Notes under the pieces: generated by a model
Databases searched by the model: none
What the model saw: only the letters and a program-made list of their open reading frames with translations
Told to the model about the DNA's origin: nothing
Shown here: piece after piece, positions 1 to 12,800 of the stretch
Position numbering within the stretch: the first letter of the stretch is position 1
Layout of the letters: each line of letters starts with the position of its first letter
Made by a program: the position numbers and the translations under genes
NCBI GenBank assembly: GCA_946122785.1
Contig: CAMGYJ010000002.1
Location: forward strand, 58,677,703-58,741,702
DNA: 64,000 nt
Source: Linum tenue
Taxonomy: Eukaryota; Streptophyta; Magnoliopsida; Malpighiales; Linaceae
Direction of reading: 5' to 3'

Positions 1-908
1 GAGTGCAAGATGGGATATTTGGTCATGTTGATGGCACTAGTATTGTCACAAAGGACAGGAAGAGTTTTTAAGTTAAGACCATAGTCTTGGAGCTGGTGCT
101 TCATCCACAGAAGTTGAGTACAGCAGCTTCCAGCTGCAATATACTCTGCTTCTGCTGTGGATAATGCAACAGAGTTTTGTTTCTTGCTAAACCAAGAAAC
201 CAGAGAGGATCCTAGGAAATGGCAAGTGCCAGAAGTGCTCTTCCTATCGATTGTACAACCAGCATAATCAGAATCTGAGTAGCTTATTAGTTCTAAGGAA
301 GAATTGCTGGGATACCACATACCCAAGTCTGAGGTGCCACTGAGATAACGAAAGATCCTTTTTACTGCAGTTAAGTGACTCTCTTTGGGAGAGCTTTGGA
401 ATCGAGCACAAACACAGACACTGAACATGATATCAGGGCGACTTGCTGTTAGATACAGCAAGGATCCTATCATCCCTCTATAAAGCTTATCATTAATGGG
501 AATACCAGATTCATCTTTATCTATTTTGATAGAAGAGGCCATAGGAGTGAGAGCAGATTTAAGATTTCCTAAGTCAAACCGTTTGAGCATGTTTATCAGA
601 TATTTTGACTGATTGATAAAGATTCCATGAGAAGTCTGTTTAATTTGCAACCCCAGAAAATAGTTGAGTTCCCCCATTAAACTCATTTCAAAGGCATTCT
701 TCATTTTTTACTCAAACTCTCTACACAGACTTTCACAGGTAGCTCCAAAGATAATATCGTCTACATACACTTGAACCAGAAGGATATGATTGTTTAGTTG
801 TTTAATGAACAGGGTTTTGTCCACCAGACCTCTCCTAAAACCATTTTCTAGCAGAAAGGAACTAAGTTTGTCATACCAAGCCCTTGGGGCTTGTTTTAAA
901 CCATACAA
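1..908 (-). pseudogene. copia reverse transcriptase catalytic part and RNase H
   Basis: An extra A in a run of seven at about 913-919 shifts the frame just before [14 protein letters not shown]. The catalytic YVDD (VYVDDIIFG) is intact near 755-780. A TAA at 708-710 interrupts the frame. Beyond it the strand stays open to the window edge and encodes the RNase H domain, including SDSDYAG, STSGTCHFLG and ALSTAEAEYIA. The domain continues outside the window. Confidence 0.9.
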
Positions 909-1035
909 TGCCTTTTTTTAGTTTATAAACATGATTAGGAAACCTATGGTCTTCGAACCCTGGGGGTTGAGACACAAAAACTTCTTCTTTTAAATCCCCA
1001 TTCAGAAAGGCACTCTTAACATCCATTTGATATAA

Positions 1036-1704
1036 CTAAAAACGTTTTGAACTAGCAAAGGCACATAGCAATCGAATGGCTTCTAAACGAGCCACAGGGG
1101 CAAATGTTTCTTCATGGTCTATCCCTTCTTCCTGGCAGTACCCTTGAGCAACTAATCTGGATTTATTCCTAACCACAGTACCTACCTCATCAGATTTGTT
1201 TTTATAAATCCACTTAGTACCTATTATTACTCGATTCTCAGGTTTAGGAACAAGTTCCCACACATTGGCACGCTCAAACTGATGCATTTCATCAAACATA
1301 GATGCAGTCCAGAATTCATCTTGAAGAGCTTCATGCACATTTTTTGGTTCAACTAAAGACACATAAGCAACAGTAGATGGTAAGGTCTTTGATCGAGTAA
1401 TCATACCTTGATTGATACTTCCTATGATTTGTTCAGGAGGATGTCGTCTCACAATGTAAGCTGGCGGGTGAGCATCTGAATCAGCTGCCTTGGTTCCTTC
1501 TTCTGATTGCATCTGGATGCCTTTCAGATTAGCAGTTGCTTCCTCTGGTTTTTGAACAGTCGTGACACCATCTTCTTTGGTTGCTGACTGCTGCCTTGCA
1601 AGTCCAAAATCGTCATCATCATAGCTATCTGTTCTCACAATAACAGATTCATCAAAAATAACATTGACGGACTCCTCAACCTTGAGGGTCCGTTTATTAA
1701 ACAC
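1036..1704 (-). pseudogene. copia reverse transcriptase, N-terminal part
   Basis: This piece continues the polyprotein in a frame shifted relative to the integrase. It holds the linker after integrase and the first part of RVT_2: the [19 protein letters not shown] and [24 protein letters not shown] motifs, ending [15 protein letters not shown] at about 1036 stops it where homologues continue into the [11 protein letters not shown] motif, which is still readable in the same frame just downstream (about 1000-1030). Confidence 0.92.
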
Positions 1705-2939
1705 ACGATAAGCCTTGCTAGTTTGGAGTATCCTAGGAACACAAATTCATCAGATTTTGAGTCAAATTTTCCTAGGTGATCTTTTGTGTTCAATACAAAA
1801 CACTTACAACCAAATGCATGAAAATAGCCTAGATTAGGTTTTCTTCCCTTCCATATTTCATAGGGAGTTTTGTTAACACCAGCTCTGATTAAGGCTCGAT
1901 TGACAGTGTAGCAGGCTGTGTTAATAGCCTCAGCCCAGAAATACTTAGGAATACCATAGTCATTCAGCATAGTTCGTGCAATGTCTATAAGAGTTCTATT
2001 TTTTCTCTCCACAACTCCATTCTGTTGTGGAGTTATTGGAGCAGAAAAATTATGTGAGATACCTAGATCATTGCAATACTGTTCAAATGAGTCAGAGCAG
2101 AATTCTCCTCCATGGTCACTTCGAATACTGCAGACCTTAGCCAATTTTTCATTTTCAATTCGTTTGACCAGAGTTCTAAAATTTTCAAAGGCTTCATCCT
2201 TCCTACTAAGAAACAATACCCAGGTAAACCTAGAGTAGTCATCAACTACAACAAAAGCATAAGACTTTCCACCACAACTGACTACATTTGTAGGTCCAAA
2301 TAAGTCCAAATGAAGTAACTCTAGAGGCCTTGATGTAGAAATGACTGATTTAGATTTAAAACTAGACCTGGTCTGTTTACCCTTGGCACAAGCATCACAG
2401 AAAAAATCCTTTTTCTCATTTATTTTTGGCAGTCCTTTGACCAAATTTAGACGAACTAGCTTAGACAGAACACTAACATTAACATGCCCCAGTCTCCTAT
2501 GCCATTCTTCATGATCACTTTTATCTAGACTAATCAAACAAGTCTCATTGAAACTATCCTTGTCATTTAGATCAATAGTGTAGATTTTCCCATTTCTTTT
2601 ACCCGTAAACACTACTTGTTTGTTCAGGATGTTCTCTACATAACAGCAATTAGGTTCAAACACCACCCTGCAAGTCTTTCCACACATTTGACTGATAGAC
2701 ATAAGGTTATGCTTCAAACCCTCAACTAACATAACATTTTTAATGCATGGATCAGTTCCCACTTGACCTTTACCAATGATATGAGCAGAGTTGCTGTCTC
2801 CAAAATAGACCTTACCAAAATCTCTTAGACTGAGACTGGAAAACAGTTTCGTGTTACCTGTCATGTGATGAGAGCACCCGCTGTCCATGATCCATCTGGT
2901 ATCCTCTGTGCTCACTTGAAGACAACTCTGCAAACACAC
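1635..2939 (-). pseudogene. copia protease and integrase region
   Basis: The open stretch has the aspartic protease motif DSG (WIMDSGCSHHMTG) near residue 20, then the integrase HHCC zinc finger (HRRLGHVN ... CDACAKGK), the LDLFGP catalytic region and the D..D..E core ending near VERKNRTL. Two stops (TAG and TGA, about 2943-2963) separate it from gag in the same frame. Near 1710-1735 the frame shifts, so the tail after VFLGYS is out of register. The start codon shown is only the first GTG after the upstream stop, not a natural initiation site. Confidence 0.92.
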
Positions 2940-2960
2940 ACTTCATTTGGTTTTCCGAAC

Positions 2961-4595
2961 CTAGATTTTCTTGGGTTCGTGTGATGCATTTGAACTAAAC
3001 AAATGATTATTCCATGGATGCTTAAATTTTCTTGACCAATCAGACCCTTCTTTCCTAGCTTCTGACCACAATCTTTTCCTGCACATCTTAATGATGTGTC
3101 CCTTCTTATGAGTATGACAGTAGTAGCATTCTACTTCCTTTAAGTTTGCATTCTGTCTGATTGTATAAGTCCTAGGTCTTTGTGTTGTAGTTCTGTTAGT
3201 CTCTATTCTACATTGATCATGTTTATTCTCAGTTTCCATAATGCTAATTTTCTTTCTAAGTTCACTGACTTCTGTTTTACTAACCTCTAGTTCATTCTCT
3301 AATTCAGCTATTCTGGTCAGATGCTCATGATTTTCTCTTTTCATTTTATTATATCTCATCTTGACATTTCCAAAATCTACTTCAATGTCTCTGATAGTAT
3401 CAATTAGTAATTCATTATCACTTAAATATTCTAACTCATGTATGGATTCAGTATCACTTACCTGTCTTGAGTTGCTGTTTTGCTCGAGTGACTCATCCTC
3501 AACTTCAGCAATCTCCATGAACGATCTTTGGACAATAACTTCGTCGTCATCATCCACTTCATTTTCACTGCAACTCCAAGTAGCAGCCAGGGCTCTCTCT
3601 TTCTTGAGTTGTGGACACTCAGCCTTGATATGTCCTGCTCGGCCGCATTTAAAACACCCTGTTGAGCTAATGCCTCTAGTGTTCTGACTAACATCAGCTC
3701 TGCCTTTTGAGAAAGACCTGAGTTGATTCCCTTTCACCCCGCTTTCATTTCTTTCAAGATCTTTGACCTTGCTTACAGAATTACCATACTTCTTCTCCCT
3801 TCGGATTTTAAGCAGTCTGCTGAATTGCTTACTTAACAATGCCAGTTCTTCGTCTTCCATATCCTCTAGATCTTCTGAGTCATCTAATGACGTGATAGCT
3901 TTGAAGGCAACTCCTCTTTTTCCTTTGTCATTGATTTCCTTCTCTTGGCTTACCTTGTTAAGTTTATCTTCATGAGCAACTAATGATCCGATCAGCTCAT
4001 CCACTTATATCTTTTCCAAGTCTTTAGCTTCTTCTATGGCTGTGATCTTTGGTGTCCATTTGTCGGGAAAGCTCCACATAATTTTTCTCACGAGATCCCC
4101 ACTTTCATACAACTTTCCCAGATTCTCAAGACTATTCACTATGTTGGTGAATCTCTCGTACATCGTTCTGATTGATTCTCCTTCTTCCATTTTGAATAAC
4201 TCGAACTGATGCTTCAAAGAGTTTATCCGTGAAGTTTTTACCTGTGAAGTTCCTTCATAGGTCACTTGAAGCTTATCCCAGATTTCTTTCGCAGTCTTGC
4301 ATCCTGCCACCTTGTGGTATTCTTCTGGTCCAAGGGCACAATACATCAAGTTCGTGGCTTTGCCATTCTGCTGAAACTTCTCGAAGTCTTCATCACTCCA
4401 CTTTTATTGATCTTCTTTGAGCTCGTGAGGTCCTTTAATAACCCTTGCCCAAAGTTTTGGGTCAGTCGAACCCACGAACAGCTCCATACGATTCTTCCAG
4501 TACCCGTAATTAACCCCTTCGAATCGTGGCGGTCGATTCTGTGAAAATCCATCTGCAAGATAAAGAGGAGCATTGCTCGCTGATCCTGAAGCCAT
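2961..4595 (-). pseudogene. copia gag, broken by in-frame stops
   Basis: Gag forms the retrotransposon particle and packages its RNA. The first ATG is at 4595. The reading frame is constant from 4595 to 2961 but stopped by TAA at 4404-4406 and again by TAA at 4005-4007, leaving pieces of 63, 114 and 347 codons. The N-terminal piece has the PPRFEG..Y..WK pattern of plant copia Gag (UBN2-like). The third piece has a CCHC zinc knuckle (CFKCGRAGHIKAEC) and a Glu-rich, probably coiled-coil stretch near its middle. The frame ends with a TAG at the junction to the protease region. A protein this broken cannot be made as one chain. Confidence 0.9.
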
Positions 4596-4640
4596 CTCTA
4601 GATTCTCCGGAGGATGTTAAGCCTCTAGTAGCGGAGCCGG

Positions 4641-4652
4641 GCTCTGATACCA
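4641..4652 (-). other. Primer-binding site for initiator tRNA-Met
   Basis: The minus strand reads TGGTATCAGAGC, the usual PBS of plant copia elements, complementary to the 3' end of initiator tRNA-Met. It lies two bases inside the LTR end and about 46 bases upstream of the gag start. Confidence 0.85.
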
Positions 4653-4654
4653 CC

Positions 4655-5298
4655 TGTTGATGGCTTTGAGCGCGAGAAGCCTGCACTTGATGAAGGATTC
4701 CCTCTTCTTCTCGACCTGAAACCCTAACTCGATTTTGACCAAGAACAAGTGAAAGACAACAAGGAATGACAGTGGAAACTAATGAAGTGAAACAGAAAGA
4801 CAAGACACTATAATGTTGATCGGGCTTTGTTTGTAACTGGGCCGGAAACCTCAAGCCCAATCGATTAATCTCTCTGATCCAATAGTACTAAGCAGTCGAG
4901 TAGCTCTACCCAAAACTGCGCGTTTCAGGACTGAAACTTCTTCTTCCTCCTCGTGTTCCTTTGAGATGAATCCCCTGTTACAATTAAACACTTCAACCAA
5001 GCAAACACTAACAGAAAACAGAGTAAGATTCACCACCCACAATCAAAACTGGAAGAACAATGCACGGTCATTTTTTTACGTGGTTTCCAGAGCTGGGTCA
5101 AATGATTCCCAACTCTGACTACTCCACGGTCGAAAGATCACAATGATGTGATTTCCGACGATTCACTAAGCTTGTAGATTGTTTCGATTACAATGATTTG
5201 CAGCTCCGAAATCACTCAATCCAATCCTGGACTGATGATTGAAACAACTCACTCCCTGATATACTACTAGCAATCCTGCTACTGTGTTTCTCTCAACA
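4655..5298 (-). repeat. 5' LTR of the copia element
   Basis: The 644-bp segment begins and ends with the inverted pair TGTTGA/TCAACA (4655-4660 and 5293-5298) and lies directly outside the primer-binding site. A TATATC motif on the minus strand near 5262 could be the promoter. The inner edge is firm because of the PBS. The outer edge rests on the terminal inverted hexamer only, since the second LTR is not in the window. Confidence 0.6.
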
Positions 5299-5925
5299 CC
5301 CACCCCTAACCCAAATTCTCTCCAGAAGTTGGATCAGCCTTGCTTTTCTTATCACGCACACAAGCTATAATCCAAGCTCTCTCTGTATGAATGATCTCCA
5401 GAAAAGTAAGTGTCTCATCGTTCTCTTCAGCCCTTTATTCAGCAATCACAGTACCGTTACTCTTCCTTTCCTTTTTCGTCCTTGAATTGGTTTATGGCAA
5501 GAACTTGAAGACTTTCCTTCTTGATTTTTCTGACTGTTCCTTGTTTCTTGTTTTGCACGAAACCATGAGCTCGGTTCGGCTTCATTTGACAAGCTGCTTC
5601 CAACATCTACTGCAGTCATAATAACAACAAAACTATACTAAATGAGCTCATTTGCTTGTTGGATTTGAAAATGAGAGTTTTGAGTTTTGAAAATCTTTGT
5701 ATTTATGATAGATTTTTTGCATTATGTATTTAAAATAGTCAACTATTTGTACAGGTGATCTTTTTTATCATGGATTTTTAATTTTTTGCATCATGTGTCC
5801 CACGGATATGCATTCACGCAACCAAACTCGATTCTTTGTTACATCTATTTAGGGGCAATAAATTCGTGGGACCCAGGGATTTGAGGGTCCAAATTCGTGG
5901 GCTCCACAAAATTGGCAAAAATCTC
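5299..5925. other. AT-rich spacer, no gene seen
   Basis: No coding region, RNA or clear repeat is supported. A short open frame on the plus strand (5391-5621) has no recognisable motif. The stretch 5840-5935 repeats a phrase resembling AAATTCGTGGG(A/C)CCA, similar in style to text at 6710-6790, and may be remnant transposon sequence. Confidence 0.5.
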
Positions 5926-6300
5926 TCCTTTAGGTGATAATTGATAAGGGAGCGAACCAGATGAGGCGGCGAGAAATGATTTATGGGGATGATACCTCTC
6001 CATGTACATCCTCGCTAGGGTCTCGTCTTGTTCATTGAAAAACAGACTTGTTTGGAAAGCAAAGCAACATTGAATTCGCCTAAGTCCCTAAAGCCCGACC
6101 CTCCTTCAAACTTTGACGATTGACCTGCCTGCCATGATATCCAATACATCTAATCTTCTTTATCTAATCAGCCCACTGAAACCGAGATCACTAGTTGTTG
6201 CACTTACGACATAGAGTAGAAGGCAGCCGAAAGGATGACATATCATATATAGGAGAGCCTGACACGACCGATTTTATCAAAACTTTCTTCACAGCCACAA
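5926..6300 (-). pseudogene. LINE reverse transcriptase fragment (fossil)
   Basis: On the minus strand 6117-6043 reads KFEGGSGFRDLGEFNVALLS. This matches the conserved GGLGFRDF..FN.ALLAKQ segment downstream of the reverse transcriptase core in plant L1-type LINEs; the intact LINE in this window has the equivalent at about 34550. Flanking text in shifted frames includes PIYDMS.FRLP upstream and MYMERYHPHKSFL downstream. Stops and frameshifts are frequent and both ends are lost, so this is a short dead fragment. Confidence 0.7.
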
Positions 6301-6617
6301 ATAACAATTTTCTTAAGTTATCTTTAGTAGGTTTCAAATGTTATCTTAGTTATTTATTTAATTATGAATAAATTACTTTAATATTAATACTTTGTAATTA
6401 TATGCATTAAATAATTATTTTTCTATATATATTTAAGAAAATTCGTAGTTTCAACTTCTGACTCCGTCATGACCAAGATTTTTATGTATTGAATATATCG
6501 GAGGCTTAGTTTTCCATGTTGTTGATGTTAGAAAATTATATAAAATTAACAATTGAACATTTCCAAACAACTCGAGTTATGATGACAATATGATTTATGA
6601 GAATCGGGATATCCTTA

Positions 6618-8199
6618 AGGATTGTTTACTTCATAAATTTGAGGTATAGATTTGGGTCCAAATCTATAATTATAATGAATTTATAATGAATTCATTAATT
6701 GGTTGCATCCCAAATTGGATGGGACCAAATCGGTGGGCCCATGAAATTTAAAGGTCTAATTCATGAGCCCATAGACTTGAAAATTCCAAATACCCGTGTG
6801 AGATTTTGAAGAGCGGATCCTGTGCATAACTCTATGGTCAATAACCATGCATAATCCAACCAGAATCCGCCACATCAACACCCTCTCTCTCCTGTAAAGT
6901 CTTTAATTTTTTTCGTTTAATCTTTAACATACGATTTTTCTCTCGTTTTAAGTCATAATTCAAATTTAATTTATTTGCACAGATAAATAAGATTAATTGT
7001 GTTATTCAAAATGATATCCACTTTGATATATTTTTGAAACAAAAAAAAAAATTGAAGCATTTTATACCGGTCTATACCATGGTGGTATTAATTGGTATTT
7101 AAATAACAGCATACCATGAACAATGTACCATGGTGGTATGAACATACAAAGACTGTAGGATAGTTGAATACATGATTGTAGGAGTATACCAACTGTCATT
7201 TACGACTTTCAACATTGTGTACCACAAGATACCACCCCCAAACCAGGGTGATATTGTATGGTACTTTTTGTCGTGTATTTTGTTCACCTAGAAATTTGTA
7301 TATCCAATAGATTATGATTCCGTTGGTGCAAAATTTTTCAAAAATGACTTAAAGCGAAGAAAATACCATATGGTATGGAGTTAGTAACGAAAGGTATGAA
7401 ATTTTTTTCGCAAAAAATAATGAAAATGGATCTCATTTTGTAGAGCACAACGAACTCGTTCCTTATGTGCAAAAAAATTGAAATTCAAATTAAAACGAAG
7501 AAGATATGATCCGATTAACAAAAGTAGAAGAAATAAAATAACTTTAATTCTCAACCATTAGATCTGCAGCCCACTTAAAAGGAAGAATACAGATTTGGTT
7601 ACTCATGTTAAGCAAGTTACTGACTCTATCTTGTCCCAAGATTTTGGGACATATGGATACATTCAATGATGCTATAACTTAATCATTCATCTCCATAACC
7701 TCTCTTTCACTATCCACAATCCCATTCGTATGTAGCTTTTTCTTAGATCATGTTTTAATTGAAGTTTGAGTATGAAAGTGCTTTGCTATAATTAAGAGTA
7801 TTTATTTTGTTCACCTCGTTTATTATAGTGGTGTTGTCTTCTAAGTGTTGTTTTGTGATAACTTCTTCAGTTGGGTTGATGGTTTTGTGTTATTACATAG
7901 AACACATATAGGTAAAGTTTTTCGATTACTTCACGGTTATATTTTGTTGTGTTAGATTGATAAATGATTGTTTTTGTCCTTCACGGACATCCGATAAATG
8001 AATTTGTTTTAATAAAAAAAAATTAAACAGTTATATAGGGATAATATAGTAGTTTACGAAAAAAACTAATAAATTCAAAATAAAAAAAAAATCCATGAAA
8101 ACAAAAATCATAAAGCAAATATAAAACTTTCCAATTTTTTTCAAAACTCATGTTTTGACCCAAAACTCTTATCCTCGTAATCCATGAAACAAATGACCC
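6618..8199. mobile_element. PIF/Harbinger (Tourist-like) non-autonomous element, about 1.58 kb
   Basis: The left end AGGATTGTTTACTTCAT and the reverse complement of the right end, GGGTCATTTGTTTCAT, are related. Both are followed by a matching block (GAGG-ATA-GA-TTTGGGTC). TTA flanks both ends (6615-6617 and 8200-8202), the target expected for Harbinger elements. The interior is AT-rich and has no coding capacity. TACCATGGTGGTAT occurs twice inside (about 7076 and 7127). Divergent ends make this less certain than the copy at 47157. Confidence 0.45.
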
Positions 8200-8202
8200 T
8201 TA

Positions 8203-9560
8203 ATTTAGTATTTCTTCAGTTACCTTTCAGTCTTTCACCACATCTCCTGTTTAGCTGATCAAGTTGTTTATTTGGCGATGCAATCTTAAATAATGCCCTT
8301 ATTCTATCATCTTTAGTCCTTTTGCCTTCTATTTTTTCTTATCTTAAAAACTTAAAATTGCACGTCTTTGCTATATATATTTGTATGTCTTTGTATTATA
8401 ATTTATCTATGAGAAGAACAAAAACCAATAAACCATACTACTATTTTAGACCATCCATTGTTTGTCTTTTACTTTTAGTTTCCAAATAAAACACTCACTC
8501 TCATTATTAGTGATCCCCCTATCCTTCTTTCTACAAATAAAAGCAACTTTTGCTATTTAAAATAATTTGCTTTACTTGATGATAACTTTGTCTAAGTTGA
8601 AAGGAGATAACACCGGAATAAGTACCTTTCCTCTCCAACTTAAGTGCCATATTGTACAAGTCAAATATTTTATTCACAACCACTATCCACCAAGTATATA
8701 GAGGTTAATTAAAGCTAGGTTAAGAAACACAATTGATGTTAATTAGTTAAATCTGATCTAAGTATCCAAAATCATAAATAAGAACGTTCTTCAAGATTGC
8801 TGAGGAGAATACACTATCATAATCTCCCAAGTTCGTATATAATATTTACACCATAAGCATGGCAAATATGCATGCATTTTGTTGATCGGTAAATTTTAAG
8901 GAATTCAAAATTGATATTAAGATATGAAGCCTACCGAGAATCACACATAGTTTAAAGGATTCTAGACAAATATTGTGACGGTAAAATTGAGCAACAGATG
9001 TTTTAGGTATGCAAATCGAATTTGGATTTGTAAATATAGCCAAGTATATATCAATTAATTAAGTTTGTTTTTGAACTAACAGAAAATGTTTGCAACATTA
9101 TTGTTCATATGTGTAGTGCAAGATCAGAGTTGTTATGCTTTTTGTAGTGGCAAAAGGATAGAGAAAACAACAGTAATAAAGTTGATAGTTATTATGCTTA
9201 ATTTAATCGTTTGGGTTAAGGGTTTATGTCTTTATGATAAGGAGTATGCTAATTAATGAATTAATTAATTAACCCCAGCTATCATGAATTGAACGATGAG
9301 ACAAAGAAAGGAAGAAAGAGATGAGGGAACACGTCATCCTCTTTTTTCCTTATCTTTCTCCTGGTTTGACTGCGTGCGTACCTAAACTCCGTACGTAATA
9401 TGCCGTACGAGTCGGTCAAAATTGTGCAACCGACAACTCCACCCCTTTGCTTTGGAACAAATGAAAGAAAGAAAGAAAACCTAACTCCAAACCTACTTTT
9501 CTTTCTAGAATATTAAGGCCAAACCATTACTTACTTATTCTCATTTAAAGGTAATTTAAA
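8203..9560. other. AT-rich intergenic DNA, no gene seen
   Basis: No open frame with recognisable motifs, no RNA gene and no clear terminal repeats were found. A GAAAGAAAGAAAG run lies at about 9465 and a CGTACG-rich patch at about 9375-9410. Confidence 0.5.
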
Positions 9561-9899
9561 GGTAATGTATATTTTTTATCCAAAATCTTTTTTAATTCTT
9601 TTATATTATCCAAACCTATTAAAGTGCTATTAATTAGTCAATTTTTTCGAAATGCATCAAAATACTAGCCATTTTTACATTATTGTTAATAAATTTGTAA
9701 CTATTTTCTTAGTTAAAATACTAAAATTTTGTAATGTTGACCTTCATTTATCTCTTCAAGTCAGTATCATGTTGCCAAGTCAATATTACTAACAAAATTC
9801 TTAACTTTAAGTTACATTTGGCTAATTAATAGCATTTTAATAGGTTTGGATAATATAAAAGAATCTGAAAAAGGTTTAGATAAAAAATAGACATTACCC
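9561..9899. mobile_element. Foldback MITE with about 80-bp terminal inverted repeats
   Basis: The left arm (GGTAATGTATATTTTTTATC... to ...GCTATTAATTAG, 9561-9637) and the right arm (9820-9899) are inverted copies. Long matches include TTATATTATCCAAACCTATTAA and TGCTATTAATTAG. The 339-bp element has no coding capacity. A clean target duplication is not visible. It abuts the LINE fragment that begins at about 9905. Confidence 0.75.
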
Positions 9900-9904
9900 T
9901 ACTT

Positions 9905-10563
9905 TAATATGGCGTCAAGGAATCCTGGTATGGTGTCAGCTGGAGGTGCTCTTCGAGATAGTAATGGCAATTAGATTGGAGGTTTTTGCTGCAAAATAGG
10001 GAACGGTACAACCATCATAGCTGAACTCTGAGGAATCTACCAATGACTCCTTTATGTGTGGAGGAAGGGAGTTCGTATGTTAATCCTGGAAACCGACTCC
10101 AAGTTGGATATTGATTTGATCAAATACAAGGAAGATCCAGTTCATCCCCATGCCACACTGCTAAGTGCTATTCGTAGAACGTTAACGCAAGACTGGATAG
10201 TTCAGATTATCCATACGTACCGTACGTGAAGAGAATAGAGTCGCTGATTGGCTCTCGAAGCACAGTCTCGTCTATCCCTTTGGTACGTATGAGCTAACCG
10301 AACTTCCATCTGATATCAATCGGATTCTCCGGGAGGACATGCTTGGGCTTAGCTTCCCTTGTCTGGTATTCATACCCCAAAACTGAGGTCTATTCTGAGA
10401 GGTGTTCGAGCACTTTGTTTACTGCTCTAGCCTCCTATTTTTTGCCCTTTTGTTTTCAGGATAGCCAGAGCTTTCACCCCGACCTGAGGTGATGATCGCT
10501 CCCTATGTTTTGTTCATTGGCTTAATGCCTCCCCAGCCAATGCCTCCCCATTGAAAAAAAAAA
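9905..10563 (+). pseudogene. 3' end of an L1-type LINE: RNase H fragment plus poly(A)
   Basis: The plus strand encodes a degraded RNase H (RVT_3) domain of a plant LINE: SAGGALRDSNGN, then LILETDSKLDIDLI near 10080 and NRVADWLSKHSLVYPFGTYE near 10230. Several in-frame stops and one frameshift occur. The fragment ends in a run of about ten A (10554-10563), the expected LINE tail. It is strongly 5'-truncated and inactive. Confidence 0.8.
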
Positions 10564-12800
10564 CGATTAAAAAGTCATGTCATACCGAATAAGTCTATAA
10601 TAATAGTGTATTTTATGGAACAATGTGGTTCAAATATTTTATATCAATAAGATATTATTTTTAAAATAAAATAAAATATATTAGTTAAATACCGTACAAA
10701 AAATGCTATTGTATTGGAAAAATCCCAGAATTACACAAGACAACAAAGAGTCAAATAATGAATAATTGAATAACCAAGGAAAAAAAGATACATAAAGTAA
10801 AATCACAAGTTCACCAACTATTCTTATAAATAAGTCTAAATAATTGCAAAGTGCAAACGTTACCTTTTGTTTTCCGGCGAGAAAACTTTAGTGTTTGATA
10901 TTAATGATTTGCACCTTGACTTCTCAGACAAGAATTGCTAATACACTACTCACACTTCTTCAAACAAAGTTCGAACAATGATGTTTGATTAATTTGGGAA
11001 CAAAACCAAGTTAGATTAGTACTGCTCCTATGGACCTAAGGAGGTTCAACGAGAGCTCCAAACTATGACTATGGCTACATTTGTAGAGAAAATATAAAAC
11101 TTGACGTAGGCGTAACATGAAAGATTTTGGGAACCATTGTCTCTATCGATCCCACCTCCTATTTTATAGCAATGGGGAGATAACCGCCTTGGAGAACCGT
11201 CTGCTTGATAACTGCTACCAAGAAGTGCTTCCTTCTTCTCCGAAGTGGTGGTTGCTCCTTTTACCATCTAGGTGCCTCTCTTGAAACTGTCTTGGATCTT
11301 GGAGTGTAGCTTGCTTTGTCTGGTTTTGTTCCAAATCTCGTGCCATGGTCTTAACTCACGACCGCGTGATCATCTCCACATGACCGCATGGTCTCCTCGT
11401 CGCGGACTCTCATGGCATGGTCCTTCTCATGACTTAGTATATTTTGGGCTTGCAACCTTGTGGCCTCTTCGCGACCGCGTGGTCATCTACTCACAACCAC
11501 ACATGGTCGCCTTCTCGCAGTCGTATGGTCGTCAAATCAAGACCACACTGTGTGGTCATCTCATCGCGACCGTCTAGGCGCATCGTCGCAGCAACATGGT
11601 TGATTCTGACTTAGTTATACATGTTTATACCGTATATCCTTGATTGTTTGACCTGATATTTTTCGTTCTTTAGCCCGTTTCATGGTAGGTTATGCTTGGT
11701 TTAATATAATTAATATCCTAGCATATGAATATGGCGAAAGTAACGATATTGTCGAGCCATTTGGACAAAAAATTGGGACAAAGACAAGAAGTTGCAGATG
11801 TTACGTCTCATTGCACCAATGCACAGCCAGGCTGTGACATCCACAGAAGCGACCATGAGTTTTGCAAGTTTTCAGGAGGAAGTCCATAGGTCGGGGGCAT
11901 TAGCACCGTGACATTTATAGAAGAGACTGTGACCTGCGTAAGTGCTATAGTGCATTTTGGGTCAACGTAACAGTTTAGTGTTGAATATCACGATCATGAC
12001 GTGCAACCGTGACTTGTGCGCTGATGGATGCACAATCATATTTAAAGCCATTTCTTGAGGAGACGAATTTAGAGAGATAGTGAGAGTTGCATTCTTCAAG
12101 AGAAAAAGTGAGAACAAGGAACCCTAGATGGTGATTCGCGGCTTTCCACTTCAATTGGCGGCAAGATTGGCGCTCAAGAAGAACGACCCATTCCACAAGA
12201 TGATTTCTCTTCTTGAGTTTGTGATTTCATCGCTTTCTCTCACTATAGAGTATACTCAATTCTCACTTGGGTGTGTAGATTTCTAGACATGTATGATAGG
12301 ATTTGATAATGAATGACTCCTATGCTTGTTACAATCTTGATATATATTCAATTGAGGTATTATTCATGAAATTGATGGGGTATTATTGATAACATTCTTC
12401 AATTTGAGCTATTGACCTAAGGTAGAGAATATCCAATTAGGTATATTAGAGCTTCTTCAATTCTTCATTGTTGGTCAATTGAACGAGTCTGATATTGGAC
12501 TATAATGTCGTATTGGATTGAGATCCTTTAGTGGGAGCCGAATTGCACGCCTTAGGTGTTCTATTTGCCAGTTGTGGAAACTCTCCCTCCAGGTAGTTCA
12601 TCCAAGCGAGTTTGGATAACTCGAATAGGGAGTCCAAGTTAGTTTAGAGCTCTCCACAGTATAAATCTTGTGTGGGTAAGTCAGGGGACGTCAATACCGA
12701 CCTAACTTAGGGCTAGAGAGAAGCACACCTGAGTGATCTTCTGTCAAATGAATTCGAATCAATCTAATATTGTTAGTTTTAATAGTTTATAAAGTAGCAT
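10564..12800. repeat. Decayed LTR-type DNA, boundaries not resolved
   Basis: No gene is seen. At 11350-11580 short phrases related to GACCGCGTGGTCAT recur in both orientations, a style also found in the three better-defined Ty3-type LTRs of this window. At 11690-12800 the text resembles the transcribed part of a plus-strand Ty3-type LTR (GTGACC phrases, then an AGAGAGA block and ACCCTAG near 12110-12130). No paired ends or target duplications were found, so this call is tentative. Confidence 0.35.

Larger units (their letters stand above)
1..5298 (-). mobile_element. Ty1/copia LTR retrotransposon, decayed; 3' end lies outside the window
   Basis: Read on the minus strand the order is LTR, primer-binding site, gag, protease, integrase, reverse transcriptase, RNase H. 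Integrase before reverse transcriptase is the copia order. The element is cut by the left window edge, so the 3' LTR and target duplication cannot be checked. It carries at least five in-frame stops and two frameshifts (listed under the individual pieces), so it is not autonomous. All motifs are recognisable at the protein level, which suggests moderate age. Confidence 0.95.

Noticed and set aside
1981..2238. Plus-strand frames within the copia integrase region (also 3361-3687 and 3763-3975)
   Set aside because: Antisense shadows of the retrotransposon polyprotein.
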